A stretch of DNA of 64,000 bases from Chromobacterium phragmitis (GTDB lineage Bacteria > Pseudomonadota > Gammaproteobacteria > Burkholderiales > Chromobacteriaceae): assembly GCF_003325475.1 (NCBI RefSeq), contig NZ_CP029495.1:1922001-1986000 (forward strand), given 5' to 3'. Of this stretch, positions 40,131 through 51,755 are shown in pieces. Below the pieces are notes generated by a model. The model ran no database searches. It saw only the letters and a program-made list of their open reading frames with translations, and was not told the origin of the DNA. Position 1 is the first letter of the stretch; each line of letters opens with the position of its first letter. A program made the translations under genes and the position numbers.

Positions 40131-41213
40131 TCACTGTTTCGAGACGGCACGCAAACGACGCAGCCATGCCTCATTGACAGGCGAGAGTTGGTTTCCCTTC
40201 ATGAGCACTGCAATTTTTCCCGCGATGTCCGTCGCCCTATCAGAGAAGAGCCCGAGTGAAACAAACTCCACAGCCTGCGCACATTTGTAACTGACCTCGG
40301 ATTTGCCGTTCGCCGATGTGTAATTCTTCGACTTGTACGTTGGGCGCTTACTGATCTTTGCGATGATCTCCTCGCCTAGCACGATAGCGACGAGCGCTGT
40401 GCGCTCACGCATCTTCATGTCGCCCAAGAGATACATAGACCCGATCTTTGTAGTCCAATACGGTTTAACAAGTACCGTATGCAGACAGCGAATATTGGCC
40501 CCGGCAAGCATGCCGAGTACAGAGAGCTCACCTTCGTTGATGCCGAAGTACAAGCCATACAAATCAATTGGGAATTTATGCTTAATCTCAAGAACCCACA
40601 CATCCTCACCGACCACAAGGACGCGGTCAAGATTCCAAACATTTCGGAAGTACGGCTGAATCGCGCAATTGATGAAAATGCGCGGGAGAACAACACGATC
40701 ACCGAGATAATCACCGTAATGGCTTGAGATATAGCCCCAATAGGCTTGTTTTTGGCGGTTTTTGTCTCGAACTGCTTCTGCTACTTCAAAAGGTTTCATT
40801 TGACCACCGGATAGCTCGTACATGAGCTCATGCAGCGCCCGACTTTTCCCGACTTTACGCCCCTTGCTCACCCGTACAGCATCGAAGCGGCCTTCGCTAT
40901 ACATCACGTAGTATGGAACGAAACATCTCTCGAGCGCGATGAAATACCGGCCCAAACCCTTGCTTTTGCTTCTTACCCATACAAACACGAGCCATCGCTC
41001 TTTCTCGCGCCCTGTATCCACGACGACTGTATCTACGTCAAGCTGGGTGATCGCATTACCGGTAGCCTCGGGTATACTCTCTACGATCTGGTCGAATAGT
41101 GACTCCACAACCAGCCCCTCAAGCAATGTATGCTTATCGCTGCTGAGGATCTCGGCCGCTATTTCGGTATCGTGGTAATTGAGTAGAGACAACGGTCCCC
41201 AAGGTGTATTCAT
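40131..41213 (-). CDS. Unknown protein with PD-(D/E)xK-like nuclease motif
   Basis: 360 residues, cytoplasmic. Residues 196-211 ('LDRVLVVGEDVWVLEIKHKFP') have the D-x(12)-E-x-K layout on two beta strands typical of PD-(D/E)xK nucleases (D196, E209, K211). The N-terminal part also has paired acidic residues on a strand ('QLDVDTVVVDTG'). No known family is recognised. It is convergent with the restriction gene and next to a type II system, so a defence role is plausible but unproven. Composition is lower in GC than the core. Confidence 0.65.
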   Translation of the reverse strand: MNTPWGPLSLLNYHDTEIAAEILSSDKHTLLEGLVVESLFDQIVESIPEATGNAITQLDVDTVVVDTGREKERWLVFVWVRSKSKGLGRYFIALERCFVPYYVMYSEGRFDAVRVSKGRKVGKSRALHELMYELSGGQMKPFEVAEAVRDKNRQKQAYWGYISSHYGDYLGDRVVLPRIFINCAIQPYFRNVWNLDRVLVVGEDVWVLEIKHKFPIDLYGLYFGINEGELSVLGMLAGANIRCLHTVLVKPYWTTKIGSMYLLGDMKMRERTALVAIVLGEEIIAKISKRPTYKSKNYTSANGKSEVSYKCAQAVEFVSLGLFSDRATDIAGKIAVLMKGNQLSPVNEAWLRRLRAVSKQ

Positions 41214-41563
41214 TCTAGTTTAACTTGTGATCAAACATGCGTATGCGCATGATATATGAAGTATGCCCGCTTCTCTAGGCGCTTTTGAGCGGCAGCTGGA
41301 CTGGGTCGGTTTTCAGATTGCACGGTAGTCAGTTGGTTCGAGGACATGGCGGCGCATCTTAGTCTGTCCCGATAGGGAGTGGCGACTTTCTGCTCTTGGC
41401 TTGAGTGGCAGCTATGGTTGAAGAGCAGCTACTATCATGACTTGGTACCAAAAAAATGGCCTCCAATCTTGGAGGCCGTCCTTCTTACCGCACAGGCTGT
41501 GCGTGAAATCCCAAACATCTAGAAAAGTGGGAAAAATCTAGATCTTCGTGGGATCCTACAAAC
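41214..41563. other. Intergenic region at the island/core junction
   Basis: 350 bases without a supported gene. It holds a CATGCG-N4-CGCATG palindrome near 41237 and the gyrB terminator at 41450-41477. Beyond these I see no structure. Confidence 0.6.
41450..41477 (-). terminator. Rho-independent terminator of gyrB
   Basis: GGCCTCCAA / TTGGAGGCC stem followed on the minus strand by ATTTTTTT, 86 bases after the gyrB stop. Confidence 0.88.
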
Positions 41564-44005
<2,442 letters not shown>

Positions 44006-44084
44006 TCATTCTTGAGAGCCGCCCGCCCGGGGGAGGGGGCTCTTTAACCCGGTGGGCGGCTGGGCCGCCCGCTCCGTTCTACAT

Positions 44085-45194
44085 TTAGATGCGCATCGGC
44101 ATCACGATGTACTTGAAGTTGCTGACATCCGGAATGGTGAACAGCGCGCTGCGGTTGGAGTCGCCAAACGCCAGCTGCAGGGTGTCGGCCGGCAGATTGG
44201 TCAGCACGTCCAGCAGGTAATTGATGTTGAAGCCGATTTCCAGCGTGCCGCCCTGGAAGGCGATTTCCAGTTCTTCCTCGGCTTCTTCCTGTTCGCTGTT
44301 GGTGCACAGGATGGACATCTTGCCCGGCGCCAGCACCAGGCGCACGCCGCGGAATTTCTCGTTGGCCAGGATGGCGGCGCGTTGCAGCGCGTGCAGGAAT
44401 TCCAGCCGTTCGATCAGGAAGATCTTTTCGTTGTCCAGCGGGATCACGCGGTTGTAGTCGGGGAACTTGCCGTCCACCACTTTGCTGATGATCACGGTGG
44501 CGCCGAAGCTGAAGCGCACCTGGTTGGCCAGCACTTCGATCTTGATCTCGTCGTCGCTGTCTTGCAGCAGCTTGTACAGCTCGATGATGGTCTTGCGCGG
44601 CAGGATCACCTCGGCCTTGGGCAGGGTGGCGGTGACGTCGGCGCTGGCGAAGGCCAGGCGGTGGCCGTCGGTGGCCACCAGGCGCACCTGGTTGCCATCG
44701 GTCTGCATCAACAGGCCGTTGAGGTAATAACGGATGTCCTGCACCGCCATCGAGTACTGCACCTGGGATATCAGGCGCTTCAGCTCGCGCTGGGACAGCG
44801 AGAAGCTGGATTCGCCGGCGCTGCCCACGGACAGCAGCGGAAAGTCTTCCGCCGGCAGGGTTTGCAGGTTGAAGCGGCTCTTGCCGGCCTTCAGCACCAG
44901 GCGGCCGCCGTCCAGCTGTTCCAGCGTGACGGTGGCGTTGCCGGGGATGGCGCGCAGGATGTCCTGCAGCTTCTTGGCCGAGGTGGTGAGACGGAAATCC
45001 TCGCCCGGCAGCTCGTCGCTGCTGGCGGTGGTGATCTGGATTTCCAGGTCGGTGGCCAGGAAGCCTACCTGTCCGCCCTTTTTCTCGATCAGGACGTTGG
45101 ACAGGATGGGCAGCGTGTGGCGACGCTCGACAATGCCGGTGACTGCCAGCAAGGGCTTGAGCAGGGCATCGCGTTCGGCTTGCAGGATCAGCAT
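44085..45194 (-). CDS. dnaN: DNA polymerase III beta subunit (sliding clamp)
   Basis: 369 residues, the standard clamp length. N-terminal 'RDALLKPLLAVTGIVERRHTLPILSNVLIE', middle 'YYLNGLLMQTDGNQVRLVATDGHRLAFA' and the C-terminal 'IVMPMRI', which ends in the usual M-P-M-R-x. Two clamps form a ring around DNA and tether polymerase III. A GGGAG ribosome site precedes the ATG at 45194. It lies 42 bases after dnaA and is almost surely co-transcribed with it. Confidence 0.98.
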   Translation of the reverse strand: MLILQAERDALLKPLLAVTGIVERRHTLPILSNVLIEKKGGQVGFLATDLEIQITTASSDELPGEDFRLTTSAKKLQDILRAIPGNATVTLEQLDGGRLVLKAGKSRFNLQTLPAEDFPLLSVGSAGESSFSLSQRELKRLISQVQYSMAVQDIRYYLNGLLMQTDGNQVRLVATDGHRLAFASADVTATLPKAEVILPRKTIIELYKLLQDSDDEIKIEVLANQVRFSFGATVIISKVVDGKFPDYNRVIPLDNEKIFLIERLEFLHALQRAAILANEKFRGVRLVLAPGKMSILCTNSEQEEAEEELEIAFQGGTLEIGFNINYLLDVLTNLPADTLQLAFGDSNRSALFTIPDVSNFKYIVMPMRI

Positions 45195-45236
45195 GTGGCG
45201 GGCTCCCAATGAATGGTGAAGAGTCGGATCATGGTT

Positions 45237-46640
45237 TTAATTGCGCAGCATCGACAGCAGCGCTTCGTAATCGTGTGCGATGTCGGCGTCGTTGGCGCGC
45301 ATCTCGGTGATGGTCTTGCAGGCGTGCAGCACCGTGGTGTGGTCGCGGCCGCCGAAGGCGTCGCCGATATTGGGCAAGGACAGCTGGGTGAGCTCCTTGG
45401 CCAGGGCCATCGCCACCTGGCGCGGGCGGGCGATGTCGCGGCTGCGCTTCTTGCTGTGCATGTCGGACAGCTTGATCTTGTAGTACTCGGCCACCGTCTT
45501 CTGGATGGCGTCCACGGTCACCTGGCGGTTGCCGGCGGCCAGGATGTCCTTCAGCGCTTCCTTCACCAGCTCCAGCGTGATGTTCTGGTTGGTGAAGCGG
45601 GCGTAGGCCACCACGCGCTTGAGCGCGCCTTCCAGCTCGCGGACGTTGGAGCGCACGTTCTGGGCGATGAAGAACGCCACGTTGTGCTCCAGCTTGATGC
45701 TGTCGGCCTCGGCCTTCTTCATCAGAATGGCCACGCGCATCTCCAGCTCCGGCGGCTGGATTTCCACGGTCAGGCCCCAGGAGAAGCGCGAGATCAGCCG
45801 CTCTTCCATGCCTTCTATCTGCTTGGGGTAGCTGTCACAGGTCATGATCACCTGCTTGCCGCCCTCGATCAGCGCGTTGAAGGCGTAGAAGAACTCTTCC
45901 TGGGTGCGGTTCTTGCCGGCGAAGAACTGGATGTCGTCAATCAGCAACAGATCCAGCGAGTGGTAGTAGCGCTTGAATTCATCAAAGGCCTTGTGCTGGT
46001 AGGCGCGCATGATGTCGGCCACGTAGCGTTCGGCGTGGATGTAGCGGATCTTGGCCTGCGGGTTCTTCTGGAACACGTGGTTGCCGATCGCCTGGATCAA
46101 GTGAGTCTTACCCAGGCCCACGCCGCCGTAGACGAACAGCGGGTTGTAGGCCTGGTCGCCCGGATTCTCGGCGATCTGCATCGCCGCGGCGCGCGCCAGC
46201 TGGTTGCCCTTGCCGGTCACCAGCGTGTCGAAGGTGAACGAAGGGTTCAGGCGCGTGCTTTCATGGCTGCCGCCAATGGCCTTCACCGCCGCCTGCTTGG
46301 CGGGCGACGGCGCGGCCGGGGCGCTGGCCGCGGCCTTGGCCGGCTCCTTGGCCTTGGGCTGGATGCCGCTGGCGGCCGGCTGCGCAGGCTTGGACACCGG
46401 CGCGCCCAAACGCAGCTCCACCGGGCATTCGCCCACCAGTTCCACGGCCAGTTCCTCGATGCGCGGCAGGAAGCGGTCCTTGATGAACTGCATGATGAAG
46501 CGGTTCGGCGCGAACAGCGCAATGCCTTCGTCGCCGGCTTCGGCGGTCAGCGGCTTGATCCAGGTGTTGAACTGTTGCGAAGACAGTTCGGCCTCCAGGC
46601 GGGCGAGGCAAGCAGGCCAGAATTGATCCAGTTCAGTCAT
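45237..46640 (-). CDS. dnaA: Chromosomal replication initiator DnaA
   Basis: 467 residues in the usual four domains: N-terminal oligomerisation domain ('FWPACLARLEAELSSQQFNTWIKPL'), an Ala/Pro linker (~residues 85-125), the AAA+ domain with Walker A 'GGVGLGKTHLIQAIGN' and Walker B 'LLLIDDIQFF', and domain IV with the DnaA signature 'GGRDHTTVLHACKTI'. It binds TTATCCACA-type boxes and opens the origin. A consensus box lies 234 bases upstream of its start. It is divergent from rpmH. Confidence 0.98.
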   Translation of the reverse strand: MTELDQFWPACLARLEAELSSQQFNTWIKPLTAEAGDEGIALFAPNRFIMQFIKDRFLPRIEELAVELVGECPVELRLGAPVSKPAQPAASGIQPKAKEPAKAAASAPAAPSPAKQAAVKAIGGSHESTRLNPSFTFDTLVTGKGNQLARAAAMQIAENPGDQAYNPLFVYGGVGLGKTHLIQAIGNHVFQKNPQAKIRYIHAERYVADIMRAYQHKAFDEFKRYYHSLDLLLIDDIQFFAGKNRTQEEFFYAFNALIEGGKQVIMTCDSYPKQIEGMEERLISRFSWGLTVEIQPPELEMRVAILMKKAEADSIKLEHNVAFFIAQNVRSNVRELEGALKRVVAYARFTNQNITLELVKEALKDILAAGNRQVTVDAIQKTVAEYYKIKLSDMHSKKRSRDIARPRQVAMALAKELTQLSLPNIGDAFGGRDHTTVLHACKTITEMRANDADIAHDYEALLSMLRN

Positions 46641-46873
46641 TACATACCAAGTGAAAGCGAAAAACCCGCTGCCGGCGCGTGGCTTGCAACAGCGGGAAAT
46701 GCCGCGCGCGGCGCGTGTTTCGCGCGCGCGAGCGACGGAAAGTTCGGCATGGAAGCGGCCGGCTGACTGCGGTGTTTCAAACGCTGCGGGCCAGCGGGGC
46801 CCTGAGTGCGTTCATTTGTTGTGCAGCCGGACGGCAACGGTAAACCTAGACATTCTAACGGTTTTTTGCAAAG

Positions 46874-46882
46874 TTATCCACA
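46874..46882 (+). promoter_or_regulatory. DnaA box
   Basis: TTATCCACA, exact match to the E. coli consensus, between dnaA and rpmH. It may serve origin function or dnaA autoregulation. Confidence 0.75.
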
Positions 46883-46902
46883 GGGCTGGAGAAAATTCCT
46901 CG

Positions 46903-46931
46903 TTGACAAACGGACGATTATCGAGTCAAAT
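46903..46931 (+). promoter_or_regulatory. Predicted rpmH promoter
   Basis: TTGACA (46903-46908), 17-base spacer, TCAAAT (46926-46931), 39 bases before the rpmH ATG. The -35 is a full consensus match. Confidence 0.7.
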
Positions 46932-46970
46932 CACGCGTTTATTTCCGTTTCGAAACAGGAAACCCATATC

Positions 46971-47105
46971 ATGAAACGTACTTACCAGCCTTCCAATACC
47001 CGTCGCAAACGCACTCACGGCTTCCTGGTCCGCATGAAGACCCGCGGCGGCCGCGCCGTCATCGCCGCTCGCCGCGCCAAGGGCCGCAAGAAGCTGGCCG
47101 TCTAA
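46971..47105 (+). CDS. rpmH: 50S ribosomal protein L34
   Basis: 44 residues, [20 protein letters not shown] onwards, ending in GRKKLAV: the invariant L34 sequence. It is a basic protein of the large ribosomal subunit. It is the first gene of the rpmH-rnpA-yidD-yidC cluster. The longer upstream frame is noise; the ATG at 46971 is fixed by family identity. Confidence 0.98.
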   Translation: MKRTYQPSNTRRKRTHGFLVRMKTRGGRAVIAARRAKGRKKLAV

Positions 47106-47109
47106 GCCC

Positions 47110-47475
47110 TTGTCGGCTTACCGCTTTCGCCGTGCGCACCGGCTGTTAAAAACGGATGAGTTCTCATCCGTTTTTAGTTTGCGGCAACAGCGCAGCAATG
47201 CGTTCTTCCAGGTGTTCGCCCGTCCCAACGGCCTGGACCATCCCCGCGTGGGCCTGGTGGTCGGCAAGAAGGTGGCCAAGCGGGCGGTACGCCGCAACTA
47301 TATCAAGCGCTGCGTGCGCGAGTGGTTCCGCCTGAACCAGCAAGGCCTGGACGGCGTGGACTACGTGGTGCGCGCCAAGACGGCGTTTACCCGCGAGCAG
47401 CGCGCCGAAGCTGTAACGGCTTTGCAGGCGTTGTTTGCTAAACTGGCACGATGTCGCGCATCCTCATCCTCCTGA
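47110..47475 (+). CDS. rnpA: Ribonuclease P protein component
   Basis: 121 residues starting at a TTG 4 bases after the rpmH stop; no ATG is available that keeps the family N terminus '[19 protein letters not shown]'. The RNR signature is seen as '[21 protein letters not shown]'. It binds RNase P RNA and helps process tRNA 5' ends. Its last 25 bases overlap yidD. Confidence 0.96.
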   Translation: MSAYRFRRAHRLLKTDEFSSVFSLRQQRSNAFFQVFARPNGLDHPRVGLVVGKKVAKRAVRRNYIKRCVREWFRLNQQGLDGVDYVVRAKTAFTREQRAEAVTALQALFAKLARCRASSSS

Positions 47476-47660
47476 TCCGTTTCTACCAGCTGGCTATCAG
47501 CCCGTGGTTGGCGCCGCGTTGCCGCTTCCAGCCCACCTGTTCCGGCTACGCGATCGAGGCGGTGAGAAAACACGGCGCGCTCAAGGGCGGCTGTCTGGCC
47601 GCCAGACGCATCTGCCGTTGCCACCCCTGGGGCGGCAGCGGCTATGACCCGGTTCCCTGA
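47451..47660 (+). CDS. yidD: Membrane protein insertion efficiency factor YidD
   Basis: 69 residues with the conserved '[40 protein letters not shown]...[18 protein letters not shown]'. It is a small amphipathic inner-membrane protein that assists YidC. It overlaps rnpA by 25 bases and ends 19 bases before the yidC ATG. Confidence 0.96.
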   Translation: MSRILILLIRFYQLAISPWLAPRCRFQPTCSGYAIEAVRKHGALKGGCLAARRICRCHPWGGSGYDPVP

Positions 47661-47679
47661 ACTTTCCGGTATCGAGAAG

Positions 47680-49317
47680 ATGGACTCCAAGCGACTGATA
47701 ATCTTTGTTCTACTGTCCGTGGGCATCCTGTTTGGGTGGAATGAATATTTCATGCCCAAGCACACCCCGCAGCAGCAAGCGGCCAAGACCCAGGCCGCGA
47801 CCGGCGCCGCCAATAATGTGGCGCAGCCGGCCGACGCCAACAAGCTGACCCGCGGCCAGCGCATCCAAGTCAAGACCGATCTGGTCGAAGCCGAGATCGA
47901 TACCGTGGGCGGCGACCTGCGCTCGCTCAAGCTTTTGAAGCACGGCGCGGCGGAGGATCACAACCAGCCGTTCCAGCTGTTCCAGGACGACGGCAAGCGC
48001 ACCTATGTGGCGCAAACCGGCCTGGTTGCCGCCAGCAACCCGGCGCTGCCCACCCATAAAACCGTATTCACCGCCGACAAGCCCAGCTACGCGCTGACCG
48101 GCGACAAGCTGGAAGTGAAGCTGACCGCGCCGGACGCCAATGGCGTCAAGGTGAGCAAGGTTTACACCTTCACCAAGGGCAGCTACGAGATCGGCGTCCG
48201 TTACGACATCGTGAACGGCGGCGCCGCGCCGCTGGCGCCCACCGCCTACTATCGCCTGCTGCGCGACAGCCAGGCGCCGGAAGGCGAAGGCCGCATGGCC
48301 CACACCTACACCGGCCCGGCCGTGTACACCTCTGAGCACAAGTTCCAGAAGGTGAGCTTCGACGATCTGGCCAAGGGCAAGGGCGACTACGCCAAGACCA
48401 CCGCCGACGGCTGGGTGGCCATGCTGCAGCACTACTTCATGTCCGCCTGGATCCTGAAGCCGCTGGATGGCGCCTCCGTGTGCAAGGATGAGCGCTCCTG
48501 CCGCTTCGAGTTGAAGGAAACCGCCGGCCTGAACTCCGCCGCCGCGCTGGTGGACTACGCCACCGTCGCCCCGGGCAAGAGCCTGAGCGTGTCCGTGCCG
48601 CTGTACGCCGGTCCGGAAGAGTACAACATCATCTCCAAGCTGGCTGACGGCATGGAGTACGCCAAGGACTTCGGCATCTTCTACATCTTCGCCTCGCCGC
48701 TGTTCTGGCTGCTGGTGAAGCTGCATGGCCTGGTGAGCAACTGGGGCTGGGCGATCGTGCTGCTGACGCTGACGGTGAAGGCGGTGTTCTACCCGCTGAC
48801 CGCCGCGTCCTACCGCTCGATGGCCAAGATGAAGGCGCTGGCGCCGCGCCTGGAGCGCCTGAAGGCGCAGCATGGCGACGACCGCATGAAGTTCCAGCAG
48901 GCGGTGATGGAGATGTACAAGACCGAGAAGGTCAATCCGCTGGGCGGCTGTCTGCCCATGCTGATCCAGATCCCGGTGTTCATCGGCCTGTACTGGGCGC
49001 TGCTGGCCTCCGTGGAACTGCGCGGCGCGCCGTGGATCCTGTGGTACACCGACCTGGCTCGCCCGGACCCGTACTACATCCTGCCGGTGATCATGGCGGC
49101 CACCATGTTCCTGCAGACCTTCCTGAACCCGCCGCCGGCCGACCCGATGCAGGCGAAGATGATGAAGATCATGCCGCTGGCCTTCTCCGCCCTGTTCTTC
49201 TTCTTCCCGGCCGGCCTGGTGCTGTACTACGTGGTCAACAACGTGCTGTCGATGACCCAGCAATGGTTCATCAACAAGCAGATCGAAAAGAGCAACAAGG
49301 CCGCGCTGCAATCGTAA
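47680..49317 (+). CDS. yidC: Membrane protein insertase YidC
   Basis: 545 residues. N-terminal anchor helix ([20 protein letters not shown]), a large periplasmic beta domain (residues ~60-340), then the insertase core with '[38 protein letters not shown]', '[24 protein letters not shown]' and a C-terminal Lys-rich tail. It inserts membrane proteins alone or with SecYEG. The start at 47680 is chosen over an upstream ATG (47644) inside yidD. A terminator follows at 49344. Confidence 0.98.
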   Translation: MDSKRLIIFVLLSVGILFGWNEYFMPKHTPQQQAAKTQAATGAANNVAQPADANKLTRGQRIQVKTDLVEAEIDTVGGDLRSLKLLKHGAAEDHNQPFQLFQDDGKRTYVAQTGLVAASNPALPTHKTVFTADKPSYALTGDKLEVKLTAPDANGVKVSKVYTFTKGSYEIGVRYDIVNGGAAPLAPTAYYRLLRDSQAPEGEGRMAHTYTGPAVYTSEHKFQKVSFDDLAKGKGDYAKTTADGWVAMLQHYFMSAWILKPLDGASVCKDERSCRFELKETAGLNSAAALVDYATVAPGKSLSVSVPLYAGPEEYNIISKLADGMEYAKDFGIFYIFASPLFWLLVKLHGLVSNWGWAIVLLTLTVKAVFYPLTAASYRSMAKMKALAPRLERLKAQHGDDRMKFQQAVMEMYKTEKVNPLGGCLPMLIQIPVFIGLYWALLASVELRGAPWILWYTDLARPDPYYILPVIMAATMFLQTFLNPPPADPMQAKMMKIMPLAFSALFFFFPAGLVLYYVVNNVLSMTQQWFINKQIEKSNKAALQS

Positions 49318-49343
49318 GCGCATCGCCTGAATTGCTGATCGAA

Positions 49344-49366
49344 CCCGGCCACTGGCCGGGTTTTTT
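49344..49366 (+). terminator. Rho-independent terminator of the rpmH-yidC operon
   Basis: CCCGGCC-ACT-GGCCGGG followed by six T, 26 bases after the yidC stop. Confidence 0.92.
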
Positions 49367-49382
49367 GCTGGATAATTGAACA

Positions 49383-49486
49383 GGAGCAGCTAACAGAGCG
49401 CCTGATCCTGCGTTGCGCCTCCTTGCCGTACCATGTGTACTGTCTGCGTCGGCGCGCCTTGGCTCAGGCGCTCTGTTAGCCGCTCC
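49383..49486. repeat. MITE-like palindromic element, copy B
   Basis: 104 bases. Both ends carry a 23-base terminal inverted repeat with one mismatch (GGAGCAGCTAACAGAGCGCC... versus GGAGCGGCTAACAGAGCGCC...). The interior matches copy C at 30 of 34 positions (49437-49470 against 51663-51696). It has no coding capacity and sits between the yidC terminator and mnmE. Confidence 0.8.
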
Positions 49487-49663
49487 AAATGAATTCGCCG
49501 CGGGCATGAAGCCGGCGCGGAGCATGAGCGCAAGGCGGCCGCCCCATGTGGCTGGTTTTCCCCTCCCTGGCGGGAGAAGGCCAGAGATAAGGGGACGACG
49601 CACCTCCAACCGCCTGCCCATGTTCCAGCCCACCATCCGCGGCCAAGCATCGAAGGAATGCCG

Positions 49664-51016
49664 ATGAACCTCAGCTACACCCCCGCCACCATCTGCGCCG
49701 TCGCCACCGCTCCCGGACGCGGCGGCGTCGGCGTGATCCGCGTCTCCGGCAAGGACTTGCTGCCGTTCGCGCAGGCCATCTCCCATGGCAAGACGCCCAA
49801 GCCGCGCTACGCCACTTATACCGACTTCTTCGACGGCCACGGCCAGGCCATAGACAATGGCCTGCTGCTGTTCTTCCCCGGCCCCAACAGCTTCACCGGC
49901 GAAGACGTGATCGAGCTGCAGGGCCATGGCGGGCCGGTGGTGATGAAGATGCTGCTGGCGCGCTGCGTGGAACTGGGCGCGCGGCTGGCAGAGCCGGGCG
50001 AATTCACCAAGCGGGCCTTCCTCAACGACAAGCTGGACCTGGCTCAGGCGGAGAGCGTGGCCGACCTGATCGACGCCAGCAGCGAAACCGCCGCCCGCAG
50101 CGCCTTGAAGTCGTTGAAGGGCGCGTTCTCGCGCCAGGTGCACGGCCTGGTGGACGAGCTGATCAATCTGCGCATGCTGGTGGAGGCGACGCTGGACTTC
50201 CCGGAAGAGGAGATCGACTTCCTCAAGCAGGCCGACGCCATCGGCCGGCTGCGCCGGCTGCGCGCCACGCTGGTGGGCGTGCAGGCCACCGCCAAGCAGG
50301 GCGCCATCCTGCGCGAGGGCATGCACGTGGTGTTGGTGGGCCAGCCCAATGTCGGCAAGTCCAGCCTGATGAACGCGTTGGCCGGCGACGACATCGCCAT
50401 CGTGACGGATATCGCCGGCACCACCCGCGACACGGTGCGCGAGGAGATCGTCATCGACGGCGTGCCGGTGCACGTGATCGACACCGCCGGCTTGCGCGAC
50501 ACCGACGACGTGGTGGAGAAGATCGGCATCGAGCGCACCTGGCAGGCGGTGGAGCGCGCCGACCTGGCCCTGGTACTGACCGACAGCCGCCACGGCCTCA
50601 CCGACGAGGTGCAGGCCATTCTGGCGCGCATCCCGGCCGGCCTGCCGCGCGTGCACGTCTTCAATAAGGTGGACCTGACCGCAGATGCGCCCGGCATCGC
50701 CGATGAGGACGGCCACCCGCTGGTGCGCCTGTCCGCCAAGACGCATCAGGGCGTGGACCTGCTCAAGGCCAAGTTGCTGGAAATGATAGGCTTCAGCGGC
50801 GCCGACGAGGGCGTGTTCCTGGCCCGCCAGCGCCACCTGGACGCCATCGCCCGCGCGGCGGATCATCTGGAGCTGGCCGAGGCCGACTGGGAGCAGGTGG
50901 AAATCTTCGCCGAAGAGCTGAGGATGGCGCAGAACGCCTTGTCCGAGATCACCGGCGAATTCAGCGCCGACGATCTGTTGGGCGTGATTTTCTCCCGCTT
51001 CTGCATCGGCAAGTAA
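49664..51016 (+). CDS. mnmE: tRNA uridine-5-carboxymethylaminomethyl modification GTPase
   Basis: 450 residues. The N-terminal folate-binding domain ('[21 protein letters not shown]') is followed by a helical domain holding an inserted G domain: P-loop '[12 protein letters not shown]', 'IAGTTRDTV', 'DTAGL' and 'NKVDL'. The C terminus ends with the catalytic C-I-G-K. With MnmG it modifies the wobble uridine of several tRNAs. The ATG at 49664 has AAGGA 6 bases upstream; another ATG two codons earlier is less well placed. Confidence 0.97.
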   Translation: MNLSYTPATICAVATAPGRGGVGVIRVSGKDLLPFAQAISHGKTPKPRYATYTDFFDGHGQAIDNGLLLFFPGPNSFTGEDVIELQGHGGPVVMKMLLARCVELGARLAEPGEFTKRAFLNDKLDLAQAESVADLIDASSETAARSALKSLKGAFSRQVHGLVDELINLRMLVEATLDFPEEEIDFLKQADAIGRLRRLRATLVGVQATAKQGAILREGMHVVLVGQPNVGKSSLMNALAGDDIAIVTDIAGTTRDTVREEIVIDGVPVHVIDTAGLRDTDDVVEKIGIERTWQAVERADLALVLTDSRHGLTDEVQAILARIPAGLPRVHVFNKVDLTADAPGIADEDGHPLVRLSAKTHQGVDLLKAKLLEMIGFSGADEGVFLARQRHLDAIARAADHLELAEADWEQVEIFAEELRMAQNALSEITGEFSADDLLGVIFSRFCIGK

Positions 51017-51044
51017 GCGGTAGCCGGCTTCGCGGCGGATGGAA

Positions 51045-51587
51045 TCAGCCGCCGCGCTGGCGCTTGGGGCCGATGGGCAGCATCCGCGCCAGGCCTTGGC
51101 CGGGATGGGCGAGCTGGTGCCAGAGCGCGGCGGCGATGTGCAGGCCGATCAAGGCGGCGAACAAGGTGGCCGTGGCCGCGTGCAGGTCGCCGAACAGGTG
51201 GGACAGCTGCCGGTTTCTTTCCACCAGGGTCGGCAGCGCCCAGCCGAGCGCGCTCAGGCCGTGGCCGGCGGCATTGGTTTTCAGCCACCCGAGTAAGGGG
51301 ATGGCGATCAGGCACAGATACAGCAGCCCGTGCGCCAGCTTTTCCCCCAAATGCGGCAATGAGCCTGCCGGATTGACCGAAGCCGGCAACCGGCGACGCA
51401 CGCGCATCGTGTTGACGATCCGCAGCAGGGCGAGCCCCAGGATCGCGATCCCCAGCGCCCTATGCGCGGCCATCAACGCTTCCATATCGTCAAGCAGCCA
51501 GCCAAGCGCGAAATTGGCGCCGACCAGCGCGGCCAGCAGCCAATGCATGGCGCTGACGGTCCAAGGGTAACGATGGTGGGTGGACAT
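51045..51587 (-). CDS. Cytochrome b561-type membrane protein
   Basis: 180 residues with four helices. Candidate haem ligands are His15 ('SAMHWLLAALVGANFALGW'), a His in 'LMAAHRALGIAILGLALLRI', one in 'LGEKLAHGLLYLCLIAIPLLGWL', and 'GDLHAATATLFAALIGLHIAAALWHQL'. This is the YceJ/CybB family, which moves electrons between quinol and periplasmic acceptors. It is convergent with mnmE and lies next to a gene for soluble cytochrome b562, a possible partner. Confidence 0.9.
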   Translation of the reverse strand: MSTHHRYPWTVSAMHWLLAALVGANFALGWLLDDMEALMAAHRALGIAILGLALLRIVNTMRVRRRLPASVNPAGSLPHLGEKLAHGLLYLCLIAIPLLGWLKTNAAGHGLSALGWALPTLVERNRQLSHLFGDLHAATATLFAALIGLHIAAALWHQLAHPGQGLARMLPIGPKRQRGG

Positions 51588-51617
51588 CTCATTCTCCCCG
51601 GTTTGGGAAACGATTAA

Positions 51618-51720
51618 GAGTGGTTAACAACAATCCTGATGCGCCGACTGGGCGTACTCCTTGTACTGTCCGCATCGGCGCGCCTTGCCTCAGACGTAAA
51701 CTGAATTTTGTTAGCCGCTT
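51618..51720. repeat. MITE-like palindromic element, copy C, with TAA target duplication
   Basis: 103 bases with imperfect terminal inverted repeats (GAGTGGTTAACAACAATC left; AAGCGGCTAACAAAATTC from the right). TAA flanks it on both sides (51615-51617 and 51721-51723), the same triplet that flanks the IS element at 21846-22708. It lies between the b561 and b562 genes. Confidence 0.8.
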
Positions 51721-51755
51721 TAAGCCCGAATCCGCGCGACGGCACGCCGTCCGCG

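Larger units (their letters stand above)
46641..46970. other. Candidate oriC region between dnaA and rpmH
   Basis: 330-base gap separating left- and right-directed gene sets, the classic place for oriC. It holds one perfect DnaA box TTATCCACA (46874-46882), a short AT-richer stretch at 46845-46872, and the rpmH promoter. Only one consensus box was found, which is few for a working origin. Confidence 0.5.

Noticed and set aside
44051..44070. GGGCGGC / GCCGCCC stem between dnaN and gyrB as a terminator
   Set aside because: No T-run follows on the minus strand, and dnaN-gyrB are likely partly co-transcribed; the evidence is too weak.
46700..46735. Alternating GCGCGC tract near dnaA as a Z-DNA or repeat element
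   Set aside because: Short and common in GC-rich genomes; no repeat unit or partner copy.
45213..46766. 517-codon plus-strand frame opposite dnaA
   Set aside because: Shadow of dnaA with no supporting signal.
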